A stretch of DNA of 64,000 nucleotides. Origin: Epichloe hybrida. Its lineage: Eukaryota; Ascomycota; Sordariomycetes; Hypocreales; Clavicipitaceae. How positions within the stretch are numbered: the stretch's first letter is position 1; the number at the start of each line of letters is the position of its first letter. The stretch spans positions 124,001 through 188,000 of the forward strand of contig JAFEKR010000013.1 in assembly GCA_019022495.1 (NCBI GenBank). Reading direction: 5' to 3'. Positions 1 to 11,499 of the stretch are shown here, piece after piece. The notes beneath the pieces are model-generated. The model was given only the letters and a program-made list of their open reading frames with translations. It did no database searches and was not told the DNA's origin. A program made the position numbers and the translations under genes.

Positions 1-2960
1 AGGGTGGTTGCTATTAATATACATAATGTCCATAATGATTTTATAATTATAAGCATATTTATCCTAAAGGGTGAATTTAAATTAATGTAAGCTATCTGCG
101 TGTAATTAGCATTGCTAGCAAACCTTAGTTAGTTTCTTGATGGCTTTAAACTTAATCTTATGCCCTAATTTATATAGTAAATCATAAAGGCGTCGAACTA
201 AAGGGTATCTAAAGCGTTAATGTAATTAACGGAGCTTAATCTCCGTGAGATAACTCTAAGTAATACTTTCTTCTTTATTAAGAAGTATCTACGCATGCCC
301 CTATTTGCGTATAATAGGAACCTTAATATTCCCTTGCTATAGAACGTTCTCTAATATGTGAAAATCAATCTTTAGGTAGGTTATATTATTAAGGCATAAG
401 AGAAAGGGAGTGTTTGTAGGGATTACCTAAAAGAGGATAATTCTAAATAGTGTTAGCACTTTAATTAATCTAAGTGCCTTAATTAGCTCTCTAGGGCTGA
501 ATTTAATCTTTGCCTTCCTAGTATCTAACCTATTAAGCGTAATAGTTAGTATTATACTTTATAGAGCTAAGAATTAAGGGTGGCTTGCTAATGAACATCC
601 CGCGGCACCTATATTAGCTATAATACCTTTAAAGGTTTTGGATAAATATTATCCTTTAAGTGTAAATACGCTTAGTGCCTTATCTAGTTCCTAAAGATTA
701 AATAAATCCTTCTTAGCTAGAGCATAAATCATTATATAACTAGCAAGAATCTCAGTGGTTACATGGCTATTATAGGTGGTCCTATGTGTGAAGAAGCTTA
801 TAGGCACTTAGCTATTATTATCTTCTTTACTAAAACCAAGTTCTATTAGGTATTAGTTAATATTATTATCTTTAGCTAATTTAGAATTATTATTGCCTTT
901 ATACTATATTAGGAACGTATTATATAAAGAAGCTATTAAGTCTGTATAGGAATAACTCTTAAAGCGGTAGAATGCCTTCTTCTAGTCCTTATCTAAGTGC
1001 TTAGTTAACTAATAACCTTCTTTACTATATATATAATACTTTTTTAAGTAGTAAGGCTTACTCTTTAATATAAATTAACTACATTAGGCTTCCTTGCCTT
1101 TCCTATTATACCTATAGTTAGTCTAAAAGTGTTTCTTAGTGCTAGCTTCCGTAGGGAACTACTATTAATTAATTAAAGCTTTAGATTTACTAATTAACAT
1201 CCTTATCCGTTTATAAAAGCATTAGAGGTTAATAGGAGGATTAATAATACAGGCCTTACATTCTAGGATTCCTTTACAGGCATTCAGAATCTAACTGCAG
1301 AGGTTTAATTCTAACTAGGATCCATAAGGATTTACCCTTTAGAGATTTAAAAGCTTTGTTATAAGGTCTTTAAAGTATTTAATCTTTAACTTATTAGGGT
1401 TCTCTTAGATAATTATAAGCAGTTATAACTTTCCCTATAATAGATAGTTTTTCTAATATATATTATTTATCTTAAACTTCTGCCTAATCCTACAGATAAG
1501 AGTTAGGAGATCTTAGGGGTCTCCTTAGCCTAAAAGGTTCTCTAGGAAGTACTAAAGAGGTCTTCCTTTTAGTATAAACTTAAAACTATAGCCTAACTAT
1601 TCTTATATAATTCCTAGTATTTTATACTTCCTTTAATAGGTTAAGAGCTTAATGTTAAGAATATTATACTCCTTAGCGCTATACTTAATGCTCTTATTAT
1701 TATAGAACTTATTAAGATTAAGTAGTTACTTTAATAAGGGTTAGCCTATCTCTTAAGGGGGAATAGGGATAATTAAATCTTATAGAAGGGGTGCTATAGT
1801 TCTAGACTATAGAGAGGGATTATAATATCTTGCTATAGGAGGGGAAGTAAGGGGTGTCTAGGCTTGTAGTTAAGGGCTTATAATAGGGGGATTACCTTTA
1901 CTATTATGCCTTTGCCTTATACTTAGTATACTTAGGGATTAGTATAATAGAATTTAGGAATAAAATAGGAGTAATTATAATAGCTAAGGGGATTAGGGAT
2001 ATTATAAAGTAATTAGTTAATTTATTTAATCTTTAAAAGAAGGGATACTAATAGGGAGAAGGTCTTTATAGAAGTCTTTCTTTACTATTTGCCTCTTAAA
2101 GGGGGAATACTTCCTAGTAACTTCCTATATTTCTTTTTCTTTCTAATTATAGAATCTATTATAGTTAATAATATCTTTAAGTAAGACTATTATCTTATAG
2201 TAACTCTATAAGTCTATATAAACGCTACTAAAGAAAAGAAAGTCTTAAAGACTCTTTATAGCTTTAGGATTTACTACTTAGAATATCTCTTAGTTTTATT
2301 CTCTAAAGTTATTATTAAAGATAGTAAATAGGGTTTATAAGTATAGGTTCTTATATTTATAAGTTACTTTCTTAATAAGAATCTAAGCTATAAGTTCTTT
2401 AGGGGTAGTATTTACTTTAAGATTAAATAATTCCTTATTCTCTAGTACTTATTATATAATATACTAGTATAAATTAGGGGAGATATAGTTAAGGAGGTAA
2501 GATATAACTTATAGGTTAACTTCTCTTCTAATATTTTTAGTAGGGGAGGTATATTTATAATTAGAAGGAATGTCTTAGGTTCTAAATCCTTCTAGTTAAT
2601 CTTAGTGTTTTACTATAATATTAGTAGTAGATTAAGAGGTATAGGAAATAGAGAAATTATAGAGGTTTAAAGGATTATAAGTAAAGCTATTATCTTCGCC
2701 CCTTAGTGGGTTTAATTAAATAATTAAGGATAGGTTAGGTTAGTTACTAACTAGGCCTTAATTAAGTTAATAAGCTTAGATTTAGTATAAAGCTAGTTAT
2801 AGTTACTTAAGGTAAAAGGAGAGCTAGAATATACTTCTTCCTTAGTATATTTAGTATCTTAAAGCAGCACTTCCTCTTTTATAAGGTAAGTCCTTAATAC
2901 TAATGCCTTTTCTATAAACCTTACTAATCTATAGTATTTATAGAGATAACTACTAATTAG
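1..2960 (-). pseudogene. Ty1/copia polyprotein relic (family B'), integrase N-part and gag, left end outside window
   Basis: Read on the minus strand, gag occupies roughly 1000-2950 and the GAG-pre-integrase/integrase start lies below about 950. Near 100-250 a frame reads LHQRFRYPLVRRLYDLL and soon after ends in a C-x2-C-like KVCQQC once RIP stops are ignored; this is the HHCC zinc-binding start of copia integrases. Positions 270-450 align by eye with 32340-32530 of copia B, and the primer-binding area beside the LTR (about 2948-2960) matches that of B. The element continues past position 1. Stops are almost all TAA/TAG at CAA, CAG or TGG positions, so it is inactive. RT and RNase H would lie outside the window. 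Confidence 0.8.
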
Positions 2961-3256
2961 TATTAGTATTTATAGGATACTATTAACCTATGCGTAGGGT
3001 TTTTAGGGTGGACTAAAGTGCATGTAATTGTTATATATTCTAGTCTATCTTTGTAAGTAAAAGAGGGATTAAATAGAAGCAAAGAGGGTACGCTATTTAT
3101 TATAGGAAAAGGGGCCTTAATTAGGGTTACTAGCGAAGAGGCCATATATGCTAACGCTAATTGTGGCGCGGTCGGGCTGGACATGTGGGTCTGCGATGCA
3201 ACGCGCCTAGCTAATCAGAGGCGCGCAGCCTTGTTGATATCATGCTTGTTCCAACA
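2961..3256 (-). repeat. 5' LTR of copia B'
   Basis: Starts tattagtatttatagg and ends cttgttccaaca. It corresponds to the 308-bp LTRs at 28826-29133 and 48476-48783 (shared end with ttgatatca and ttgttccaaca, shared flanking ctaattag on the inner side). It is 296 bp here. The outer 90 bp (about 3165-3256) keep CpG, CpA and TpG and escaped RIP, while the rest is strongly mutated. The next bases, attat, are the expected right copy of the target duplication; the left copy would lie outside the window. Confidence 0.8.
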
Positions 3257-3329
3257 ATTATTTAAACTTAATTAAACTTTAACACTTATAATATTATAAA
3301 GTAATAAAAGCTATTCTTACTTATTCTAA

Positions 3330-3576
3330 GTAATTTTAAGCTATTTTAAGCAATTTTAAGCTATTCTAAGCTATTCTAAGCTATTATAAGCTATTATAAG
3401 CTATTATAAGCTATTATAAGCTATTATAAGCTATTCTAAGCTATTATAAGCTATTATAAGCTATTATAAGCTATTATAAGCTATTATAAGCTATTATAAG
3501 CTAGTATAAGCTATTATAAGCTATTATAAGCTATTATAAGCTAGTATAAGCTAGTATAAGCTAGTATAAGCTATTA
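3330..3576. repeat. 10-bp tandem array, unit agctattata
   Basis: About 24 near-identical 10-bp units, starting as variants (agctattcta, agctatttta, agcaatttta) and settling on agctattata, with agctagtata variants at the end. The same unit makes an array at the matching place in copy 2 (15861-16028). A period of 10 puts one unit per helical turn. Confidence 0.95.
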
Positions 3577-3619
3577 TATTATTAAAAAATTCAAAATACT
3601 ACAAATACTACATGTAGTA

Positions 3620-3895
3620 GAAAAATTTCATTGTAGTGTAGTATGTAGTGTAGTGTAGTATGTAGTGTAGTGTAGTATGTAGTGTAGTGTAGTATGTAGT
3701 GTAGTGTAGTATGTAGTGTAGTGTAGTATGTAGTGTAGTGTAGTATGTAGTGTAGTGTAGTATGTAGTGTAGTGTAGTAGGTAGTAGTGTAGTATGTGTA
3801 GTATGTAGTGTAGTGTAGTATGTAGTGTAGTGTAGTATGTAGTGTAGTGTAGTATGTAGTGTAGTGTAGTATACTACACTACACTACAAATACTA
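3620..3895. repeat. GTAGT-type microsatellite array (unit gtagtgtagtgtagtat, 17 bp)
   Basis: About 15 units of 17 bp, each made of tgtag pentamers, closing with the inverted form actacactacactac at about 3872-3888, so the end can fold on itself. The same motif starts TIR-FB copy 3 at 63178; copy 2 has the sister pentamer tgtat. It serves as the sub-terminal part of the TIR. Confidence 0.95.
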
Positions 3896-3927
3896 CAAGA
3901 TATAGTGTAGTGTAGTACAAAGCTCTG

Positions 3928-3963
3928 CCTGTCCGTGACTCCCTGGCCTCCGCGCTCCTAACA
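3928..3963 (-). repeat. LTR-end fragment like gypsy C LTR
   Basis: The stretch ending cctccgcgctcctaaca resembles the outer end of the gypsy C LTR at 22245-22287 (cctccgtgctcctgaca). TIR-FB copy 1 therefore appears to have inserted about 36 bp inside an LTR of this family. Too short to tell a solo LTR from the end of a full element. Confidence 0.55.
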
Positions 3964-4680
3964 GTATGTAAGTAAACGGTTCATTTATCTCATCAGGATA
4001 GCAAGAAATTTATAAGCTACGCAAGGATTATGCATGGTGCCAGGTCCAGGATGTAACTATGCCACTTTAGCCATTAGCATACCTAATATAAGTGTTAGGA
4101 GAGAAGGCAAATATTAATAGGAAGGATAGTTAAGTTAGTTATGGCGCTAGGTTAGGGTTACCTTAGTTAGGAGAAAGAGGGAGAAAGAGACATAAGTGTA
4201 TTTAAACTATCAAGGGCAAACTATAATCTAACTATAATAAGAAGGTGTGTTAGAACTATATCTCCTCCTATTACACCCTTAAGTTCTAAAACTCTGCCTT
4301 ATTAACAAGAGTAGCATCAGGATCCCCTATTACTAAAGTTACTACACTACGAACTAGAGGCGGAGGAAGAAGAGCTATAGCTATCCTAATAAAAGCGTTA
4401 ATGCTCGTGGCGGTTAGATTGCTTAGAAAGCCAAGTGGGGAATTAATCCTTCTCCTTATTAAGCCTAGCTAAATTAGGTAGTGTTCTTACGCAAGCATAA
4501 TAAACTTATATCTTAGTAACTACATAAGCACTAGCTAATACTAACATAAGCTTTCCTAGAGTTATAATTACGTATATATGTTTAGGTGTGTAAAGGAAAG
4601 ATTAAAAAGTTACTAGTTGTATTTTACAAGAAGTTATAATAGGTATTAGATTAAGTAGCAGGAGAAACGCCATTATGTGT
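3964..4680. other. Intergenic or unassigned, lightly RIP-mutated
   Basis: Nothing firm is seen. Base composition changes from the TpA-saturated repeats to sequence that keeps CpA and TpG. Short frames exist on both strands, for example a Ser-rich minus frame around 4300-4440, but none is supported by splice signals or a recognised domain. Confidence 0.5.
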
Positions 4681-4689
4681 AGTGAATTA

Positions 4690-6086
4690 TATATTATTCT
4701 TAGGGGCAGATATAAAGCAAGACGCAAAGTCCAATGGAGAGCAGGGACAAATACAGAAAATGAAATCCAAATAATAGCATTTAAGAAGAAATAAGGCCTA
4801 GCACTTAGACAGAGTAATCGCTGTTACTATCGCTAACACTAAAAGCGCTATAAACCTGGATTTCCTCGCCCCCGCTACTACTATCAGTTAGACTACTTAG
4901 CGTCTCTTAGCGCAGGTGCCACATAGCATCTTAGTACCCTTAGAAAGCCTCTCTTACTATAACAGCAACCTAGATAACCTACTTATCCTAGGCACGGATC
5001 TAGCGGTCTTAGGTAGCGATCCTATTACAATTATGCTTGCATTAGTCCTGTAGTAATTTTACTCTCTTAGTTAAGCCTGCTAGCTAGGAGCGTAATGCTT
5101 CATTCTCCCTATGCAAGCGCTTAATCTCTTGTGCATTACTATGCTCCTCTTTAGAGTCCTTTTCCTACTAGTCTAGGTTAGCATATCTTTATTTAATCTA
5201 AGCCCTTTTTAAAAAGCGCTCTAGCAGCAGGTGGTTAGCTTTGCGCTTCCGTGTCTTTAGCATAGTAGCAAGCAGGTCTAGGGGAAGAGCCTTATTATAG
5301 ATGCTTATTGTTAGGACTAAAGCGAGCATACACAACTAGGGCTAAACGCACCACAAAGTAGGGTTAGACATCAGATATACCTAAAATGGCCTAGGAACTA
5401 GATTATAGTATTTAAAAATTTAAAAGTCTATTATTACAAACACAGTTAGAGGTACATGCTACAAGGTACATCCCCCTAGTAGCTACCTTGCTAAGCTACA
5501 ACCCTTATCTATGCACACATGCTATTAATTACAAGTGTTACACCTCAACTTCTAACGTCCTATCATTACCACAGAAGTGTTCCACTAGCCCTCTTGTGAA
5601 CATGCCTATGTAATTCTTTAGCTTTTTAATACTATTATAAAATCCCTTAGCTAGATCAATCAGGTTTTACAAGGCACCCTAGGCTATATGTAAGACTCCC
5701 TCTATGTCATTAGCTATTATTATTACAGTGCTTTCCAACTGTGTAAGGCAGGCAGAGATATCGTCTAGGCGTCTGTGACCTTGGTTAGCTTAGTGTGTCG
5801 AAGGGTAAAGGGATAATTACCTTAGAATCTCGTTATTCCTAGCGTTAGTTCTGCCTATGTTAAGCCTATTCTTGATTTAAGGAAGGTAAAGGTTATTCTA
5901 GGGTAGGTCAAACTCCAAGTCTAGTAGAGGCACATCTTCTGTTACTTCCAGGGCGCTAAAGGGGTGCAAGGGGAATGAAGCCATGTCCTCGTAAGGGAAC
6001 TACATTTCTGTCAGGCTAGTTAGAACAATGTCTAGGAGTTCTTTCTAGTTAAAGTACTTTTGCTAATCATTAACAGTGGTTTCCAT
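4690..6086 (-). pseudogene. RIP-damaged gene (or two adjacent genes) with basic region and coiled coil, function unknown
   Basis: Reading minus from an ATG at 6084-6086 gives a coherent frame of about 180 codons (starting METTVND) with roughly ten stops, all TAG/TAA of the kind RIP makes from CAG, CAA or TGG. A second coherent frame runs from about 5390 to 4690. It contains a basic patch (KTRKRKANHLLLERF, about 5220-5260) and then a heptad-like stretch ending ENEALRSQLAGLTKRV if one TAG is read as Gln. The Ser/Asp-rich part SLTDSSSGGEE follows. Basic region plus leucine-rich coil could be a bZIP-like protein or the C-terminal part of a pogo-type transposase; I recognise neither with confidence. 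Whether the two frames are exons of one gene is not settled. Confidence 0.5.
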
Positions 6087-6373
6087 AGTAATAAGAATAA
6101 GAGAGAATAGTTATATAATATCACCAAGCTTCAACTAGCAGTAACTAGCCTAGTTGTAAGTTATCTTATAAATCATCTGTTATTAAGCATACTATCGCTT
6201 AGCGCTAGAACTAACGTAGCAAGCGCTTATTGCTTTGCCTACCCTTGCTTCCTAGATATTAATTTTAGTTTTTTACTTTTCTATTACATATACTACTAGC
6301 TAGAGTATATAGCTTCTTAGGTGCCGCGCCAACCATTCTGACGCTATACTTTGGCAAGTCTAACATATAGAAA

Positions 6374-7363
6374 ATGAAGTCCCCCGTACTGTCGCTTAGT
6401 GTGCTAATTCCCAGCACCCTTACTTTACACCACCTCCCATTTATTTGCGTCTCTAGCCCCCCTATTCCTCTAGAAGCTAGGACTTCTATAGTGTCCGCTA
6501 TGTAAGTCCTTTACTATCCGCTACACCGCAGCTTCCCCTCCCCTAATCAGCTCGCCGCTTACCTATTCCAGGCTTAAAGACCCCCTTAACTAAAGATGCG
6601 AAGCAACTATCTTCTTTACTAACCCTAACTTCCTACTAATTAGTTACTCCTTTAACTCTAAGTATTCTAGGAGTAAAATCAATAGTTTTAAGCTACTAAT
6701 TAGTGCCCCTAATAGCAAAGCTCACGTCTCCTAGTCTATATCACACTCCTACGCCTCTATACATACTAATATAAATATAGGTATTATACTAGTTAGCCCC
6801 CCTCCTACACGTATGTGATAATCACAGGCAAGCAAGGGGATTTATCTCTTCCCCTACAGAATGTAGGCAATATAGAATGCATATCCTAGTTAGTCTTAAC
6901 CCGCACCACCCTTGCCACTATCACCAAGTCTTCCACAACCTTAGTTAAAACTGTTAAGACCCTAATCACAAGTACTACTACAGAATTCGAGATAGTAACA
7001 ATAGCGCCTACAGGAAGGGGTAATACCATATCTTTAGACGCCACCACCGCGGTGGGAATTGTAACAACGCAAGCTACTCTAGGTAAACCTCCTATTAAGA
7101 CTTCGCTTACTACCCTAACAACACCCCCCGCTAATACGACCTTAGCAACTATAACTAACGCTAATAAGGCTAGAGATTACTCCCTGGCAGGCCCGCCACC
7201 TACTTCGCTAGTGCCCACCCCCCCCTTAGATCCGTTAGAGACCTTTACTAATACTACTTCTAATTACATAACTCCCTTAATAATAACCGCAGTGTTTACG
7301 GCGGCTATATTAACCTTAACAATTATACACACTATAACGGCATCCTGTAGCGCTAATGCCTAA
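6374..7363 (+). pseudogene. Thr-rich secreted or membrane protein gene with introns, mildly RIP-damaged
   Basis: ATG at 6374 begins a frame with a hydrophobic N-terminus (MKSPVLSLSVLIPSTLTL) resembling a signal peptide. A gtaagt donor at 6502 with a ctaat branch site and ttccag acceptor gives an intron 6502-6571. A second donor gtatgt at 6811 has acceptors at 6859 or 6866; only 6866 keeps frame. The last exon is open to the stop at 7361-7363. It is very Thr/Ser-rich, has a Pro-rich stretch (about 7190-7225), then a hydrophobic segment of about 20 residues (YITPLIITAVFTAAILTLTI) near the C-terminus. This fits a mucin-like surface protein with one membrane anchor. About three in-frame stops of RIP type lie upstream of 6900. 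No enzymatic domain is recognised. Confidence 0.6.
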
Positions 7364-7582
7364 TGGATTTCCTGTCTTTGTTCCACCTTCTAAGTATAGC
7401 TAGATCATTTCCCCTCTCCTAATATAGGCTTTGCCAAGGAGTAAATAGTAATAATCAGATAGTTCTTTAATTAAATTATATATAATGCCCCTTGTCCTTT
7501 CTTTATCATAGCCTGCTTATAATATATAGCTCCCACATATTTACTATAATATCTTATTTAAACTCTATTAATCACTCTTATT

Positions 7583-8127
7583 ATGTCCTCCTATCACTTA
7601 CCTAAGCTTTGCCCTAAGAACTATAGTACCTATGACAAATAAAGTGTTCCTTATAGCGGGCTTTATTTTATGCCTTACTCTAATATAAGCAGCTATCCTA
7701 CGAGAGCTACCTTTTATAGTGGCACATCCCTTACTAAGCTTAGTCTCCTTTCTAAGATCCTAGAGGAGTTATAACATCTTCATACTAAAGTAAACGTCCT
7801 AGAAGGTCATTTCAAAACCAATAGTAAGTGTTAATACAAGAGGCATCGTACGTATACTAACAGACGCTAAAAGACTAAAGACTAATTTCAAGACACAGGA
7901 CTTTACATAGAATTTCCTATCACCTTATAGAGAGGCAAAGCACTAGGATGTCTATAGCCCTACAACGCCCAAGGCAATGGACAGCAGAATTATAACACTA
8001 TAAGGAAGTAACTCCTCTTAAACTAGTAAAGAAACACTTTAATTTTACATAGCTATCACAAATATACACCTTTAATTTCCTATTTCCTACTCTTTCTCCC
8101 TAAGACCTTTAAAGTTTTACGAAGTTA
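7583..8127 (+). pseudogene. Hypothetical RIP-damaged gene
   Basis: An ATG at 7583 opens a frame of about 180 codons interrupted by roughly ten TAA/TAG codons, each explainable as a former CAA/CAG/TGG. Between the stops the protein is balanced in composition (for example YSTYDK and SLTKLSLLSKILEEL, then YNAQGNG), unlike random AT-rich translation. The frame ends around 8120-8127. The start lies 220 bp after the stop of the Thr-rich gene, on the same strand. No domain is recognised. Confidence 0.4.
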
Positions 8128-8990
8128 GTAATGTTAGTAATTCATACTACTTTTCCTACGTGGAGTTAGGGCTAGGACCTATCTAGAAATAGCCTACTTA
8201 CGGCTATTAATATAGCTGGACGCTATGAATCGTTAGTAGTAGAGAAGTAACTAAGGAACTAGCCTCCCTTACGTATAGTAACATAAATATCTACATTACA
8301 GTCTTTATAGAGCTTATATATAGCTTTTATAAATACCTAGTGGCGCTTGCGAAATCTAGCACTAGCCCTATACTTTTCCTTTTGCAAAAGTGTTAGTTTT
8401 AGCTTAGGTTACAGACTTTTATGCTCTAGGATAGCTTCCTTACGCTCTTAACATAGCAGGTAAAAGGCAAGAGTCTAGGAATATTCTTATCCTATAAACA
8501 AAAGGAACAAGTTAAAACAGCTAACCACATTAGACTTTGTAGTTATAATCACGCATATAGAAATACCTCTAACACCACAGTTATATAATGAATTTCAATA
8601 AAATATCAAGGTTTTTTGTCTTTTTGTTCTTAAGGTAGGCAGTCATTAGATAAGCAATAGGTAAGGAGCTTAGCAAGTTCTAGTTAATAGTATAGATTTA
8701 TATTTAGTAGCATTAGGGTTAGCCTTTAATAACTAAAACGTAACTTTAATTTCAAAATTTAAGTTTCAAGGAATTAGGTACTTTAAGCGCTAGAAGCTAG
8801 GTATTAAAAAGCAAACATCCTCCTAGTTTCGTAACCTAAGAAGACCTAATATCTTTACGCACTACGTTCAAATATAATTAATCTCTAACCAAATAATCAT
8901 GTTCTATCTGTAGATGCTATTATAAAATTCACCTTATAGGTTAATAATAAATACATAATAAAGTCACTCACTTAAAAAAAACAAGATAAT
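8128..8990. other. Unassigned stretch between two plus-strand pseudogenes
   Basis: Nothing firm is seen. It keeps CpA and TpG, so it is not a saturated repeat. It may hold the promoter and first exon(s) of the Lys-rich gene downstream, but no frame is convincing. Confidence 0.4.
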
Positions 8991-10170
8991 ATTATCCCTA
9001 ATTAAGGACTGCGTTAAGGATAGAAGCTACGTGGAGGAGCTTGCGAGTTAGTTCCTAAGGCTATTAGCTGAGTTTAACAAGACAACGGAAGTCCTAGTCT
9101 TAGCTCTCTTTGCTTAGGAAAGAATTCTATTTAAAAAGGAGAGATAGAATAATATCAAACCCTTAGAACATAAGTACGCCAACTTTTTCGAGGACAGAGA
9201 GATCTTTAATCTACATGCCAGATCATATCTCGTCATGATAATAATCGTAGCTAACCAAATGTCTGTAACGCCCTTTGCTAATACCACTAATCTTTCTATA
9301 AACACAAAGAGATTTCAATAAATAATCTTACGTCTAGAAATAGAAAAGCCTCTTAAAGCGAAAAAGGGAGTTAAGTTAGAAAATTCCAATAGGTAAGAGA
9401 GTAAAGGAGATACAGATAATAGCTCTAATAGGGGAGTAACCTTAAGTAACTTAAAGAACTTAGATCTCTTAGGTAGCTCTAGCCTAGAGCCTGCCTTAAG
9501 CTAGCAAGGAAAGAAAAGGATATTTAAAATTCATAAGACTACTGATTAGCACTAGAAAGCAGACAAACTAGATAAGAAGCTAATAAATAAGCGGAAGAGA
9601 GACATAGATAATAAAGTTAAGACTAACAAGAAACGCAAGACAATCAACAGAAATAAGCTAATACTACGGACAGATGCAGGCAATAGAGGTAAGCTACCAA
9701 AAAAGCCTGAAGATAATGAGCATAAGAGAGCAACAGATATTAAGCCAAATAAGCGAAAGATAGATATAGAGATAGATAGCGAGGATAGGACGCCAAAGAA
9801 GCATAAAAATAATAAGCACAAGAGAGCAACAGACATCAAACCAAACAAGCGGAAAATAGAGATAGAGACAGAGGACAAGAATAAGACGCCAAAAAAGCGT
9901 AAAGGCAATGAGCACAAGAGAGCAAAAGACATTAAAGAAAACAAGCGAAAGATAAAGATAGAGATGGATAACAAGGATATAGCGCCAAAAAAGCGTAAAA
10001 GTAATAAGCACAAGAGAGCAGCAGACAACTTACTAAAGAAACCTAAGGGTAAGATAATCAAAAGAAATAAGCAGAAGATAGAGACAGACACAGACAATGA
10101 GGAAGAGATGCTTAAGGTTAAGAAATTACGGATATAGGAGGTGATGCCTTAGCCGAAGCGTAAGGTATAA
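8991..10170 (+). pseudogene. Lys/Glu-rich repeat protein with NLS-like motifs, RIP-damaged
   Basis: One plus frame stays coherent from about 8998 to the stop at 10168-10170, about 390 codons, with roughly a dozen RIP-type stops. The first half is a leucine-rich, probably helical region (SYVEELAS, LRLLAEFNKTTEVLVLALFA, then YANFFEDREIFNLHARSYL). The second half is highly charged. It holds four tandem 32-residue repeats at 9694-10077, each with PKKRK-like and NKRKI basic clusters followed by acidic residues. The basic clusters resemble nuclear localisation signals, so a nuclear or nucleic-acid-binding role is plausible. No known family is recognised. The true start is unclear; acaag at about 8981-8985 could be an intron acceptor. 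Long open frames on the opposite strand at 9552-10097 are shadows of this repeat. Confidence 0.6.
9694..10077 (+). repeat. Four in-frame 96-bp repeats
   Basis: Units begin at 9694, 9790, 9886 and 9982, exactly 96 bp (32 codons) apart. Each encodes (T/A/L)PKK followed by a basic core, HKRA, K-rich segment and an acidic end. Unit 4 diverges after its first 13 codons. No length change between units is seen. Confidence 0.9.
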
Positions 10171-10871
10171 TGGCAAGCTGGATGTACCTCTGTACGAGAA
10201 GCAGACGCAAGGAATAGGCCTACCTAGAACCAGGAAACATAACTAAGAGAGAAGGGAAGTATATTAGGTTAGGTTGTATTGAACGGTAGACGACGGCTGG
10301 GGGCAGGGGCGACTGTTATTTTCTTTGTTTTAGTTGTTAATTTCCTTATTCTATCTCTAAATTTAATTATATCACTAGCTGCGTGTATCTTCCCTTGTTC
10401 TAACTAAGGGTGCCGCTAAGGGGTAGGTCTTTATAAATATTTTAATTCGCTTAATGCTTAAGTACTTTCCTAGCCGTTAAGTATATCCAAATTAGCGTGC
10501 CAAACTGCCAGGTCTAGCTAGCTTATTTAAGCCTACCGCTAGTGTAACACAACTTCAGCTGCATAATACCCCTAGACAATCTTAGTAATCTCTAACGACC
10601 CGATAGTAGAATGGTGTACTGTGATGGAATGTGATTAGTAGGCCTAGTAGCTACGTAGTAATAAGAAGTTCTATTAGTAATATTCTCGACGACTTGCATT
10701 GGATTGCCATCGGATCCGGTGTGGAGGTCAATGCATAGCAATTGCAGCGAGATCCTTTAGCTATTCCAGTCACGGTGTTAGTGCCAGAGCAGGGCCAAGT
10801 AACGACGCTAGCCACTTACGCATCTTTTAGGGTTAAAGGTCTCCCCTAACACTCTATTCCTTTTCCTCTAA
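10171..10871. other. Intergenic
   Basis: No coherent frame is seen. Composition is near normal, with CpG present (cgacggctgggggcaggggc at about 10290). It probably contains the 3' region of the Lys-rich gene and the promoter of the next plus-strand gene. Confidence 0.4.
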
Positions 10872-11490
10872 ATGCCTAAACAGTCTTTTTGTTCTTACTT
10901 CATTAATTATGCCTACTAGGACTTAAACATTAGTTATTACTTTAATTCCTATATTACTTCGTTTCCTCTAAAACTCAAATCCCCACCTATTTGCGCAACT
11001 CCTCGTATTAGTTTGCTTAGTTTCACTGGCTCTAGTCGCATTTCTCTCTATCTCGATTTAGCATCATAGGTAGTTAAGGTAAGTTATTTTTATTTTCCTA
11101 CTACTAGACTAATACTAATTGTCAATTAGTCTTTCTATAATGTGCTTCTTTGACCATAAACATCTATAACCATTAGCAGTAAAGTTCCTTTTAGGAGCAG
11201 TGCCTCTAGGGAGACATTTAGCGAGGCATATATTAGCTTAGGCTTATCAGCTTAACGACCTGCTACCAATGCAGTGGATTAGAAAACGATAGGCGGATTT
11301 ATAACAAAGGAAAGGCTCGATCAAATACACTACTTCATGGCCGGCATTTAACAGGGCTTCATTAGGCCTCTGCCTCTATTACCATAGGTATTTGCATTAT
11401 GCATATTATCAACAAGCACGAAAAAAGAAGACTAGAGTCAAAGCATAACGGCACTAGTTTCAAGACATTACAGAACGCATAGTCTCTAGG
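10872..11490 (+). pseudogene. Hypothetical two-exon gene, RIP-damaged
   Basis: ATG at 10872 opens a frame of 69 codons with two stops (MPKQSFCSYFINYAY, later GSSRISLYLDLAS). A good fungal intron follows at 11079-11129: gtaagt donor, ctaat branch sequence, attag acceptor, 51 bp. Splicing keeps frame, and the second exon stays coherent for about 120 codons (for example SSKVPFRSSASRETFSEAY and TIGGFITKERLDQIHYFMAG) with about six RIP-type stops. The in-frame intron is the best support that this is a former gene. No domain is recognised. The 3' end meets or overlaps the convergent ferric-reductase-like gene. Confidence 0.5.
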
Positions 11491-11499
11491 ATTAAGGTG

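Larger units (their letters stand above)
3257..3927. mobile_element. Right part of a TIR-FB element (copy 1), interrupted by copia B'
   Basis: The inner sequence (attaaactttaacact and what follows) matches 15797-15840 of the complete copy at 14105-16243. It is followed by a 10-bp tandem array, then a microsatellite array, then the terminal motif caaagctctg at 3918-3927, the inverse of cagagctttg at 63169. No coding frame is seen. The left part of this copy should lie left of copia B', outside the window. Class is uncertain: a non-autonomous TIR transposon, hAT-like or foldback-like. Confidence 0.7.

Noticed and set aside
2963..3184. 73-residue minus-strand open frame
   Set aside because: It lies wholly inside the LTR of copia B'.
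3330..3895. Regular repeat arrays as a possible CRISPR or centromere/telomere repeat
   Set aside because: No unique spacers, units of 10 and 17 bp, and the organism is fungal; the arrays belong to transposon ends and do not resemble TTAGGG-type telomere repeats.
4690..6086. Firm call as a bZIP regulator or pogo-type transposase
   Set aside because: Basic patch and leucine-rich coil are suggestive, but neither a full bZIP basic motif nor DDE catalytic residues could be identified.
9114..9305. 63-residue minus-strand open frame
   Set aside because: Antisense of the helical N-terminal half of the Lys/Glu-rich pseudogene.
9552..10097. Long minus-strand open frames rich in Leu, Phe and Ser (also 9694-10011)
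   Set aside because: They are antisense shadows of the Lys/Glu-rich 96-bp repeats on the plus strand; the plus frame is longer, in phase with the repeats and shows the RIP-stop pattern.
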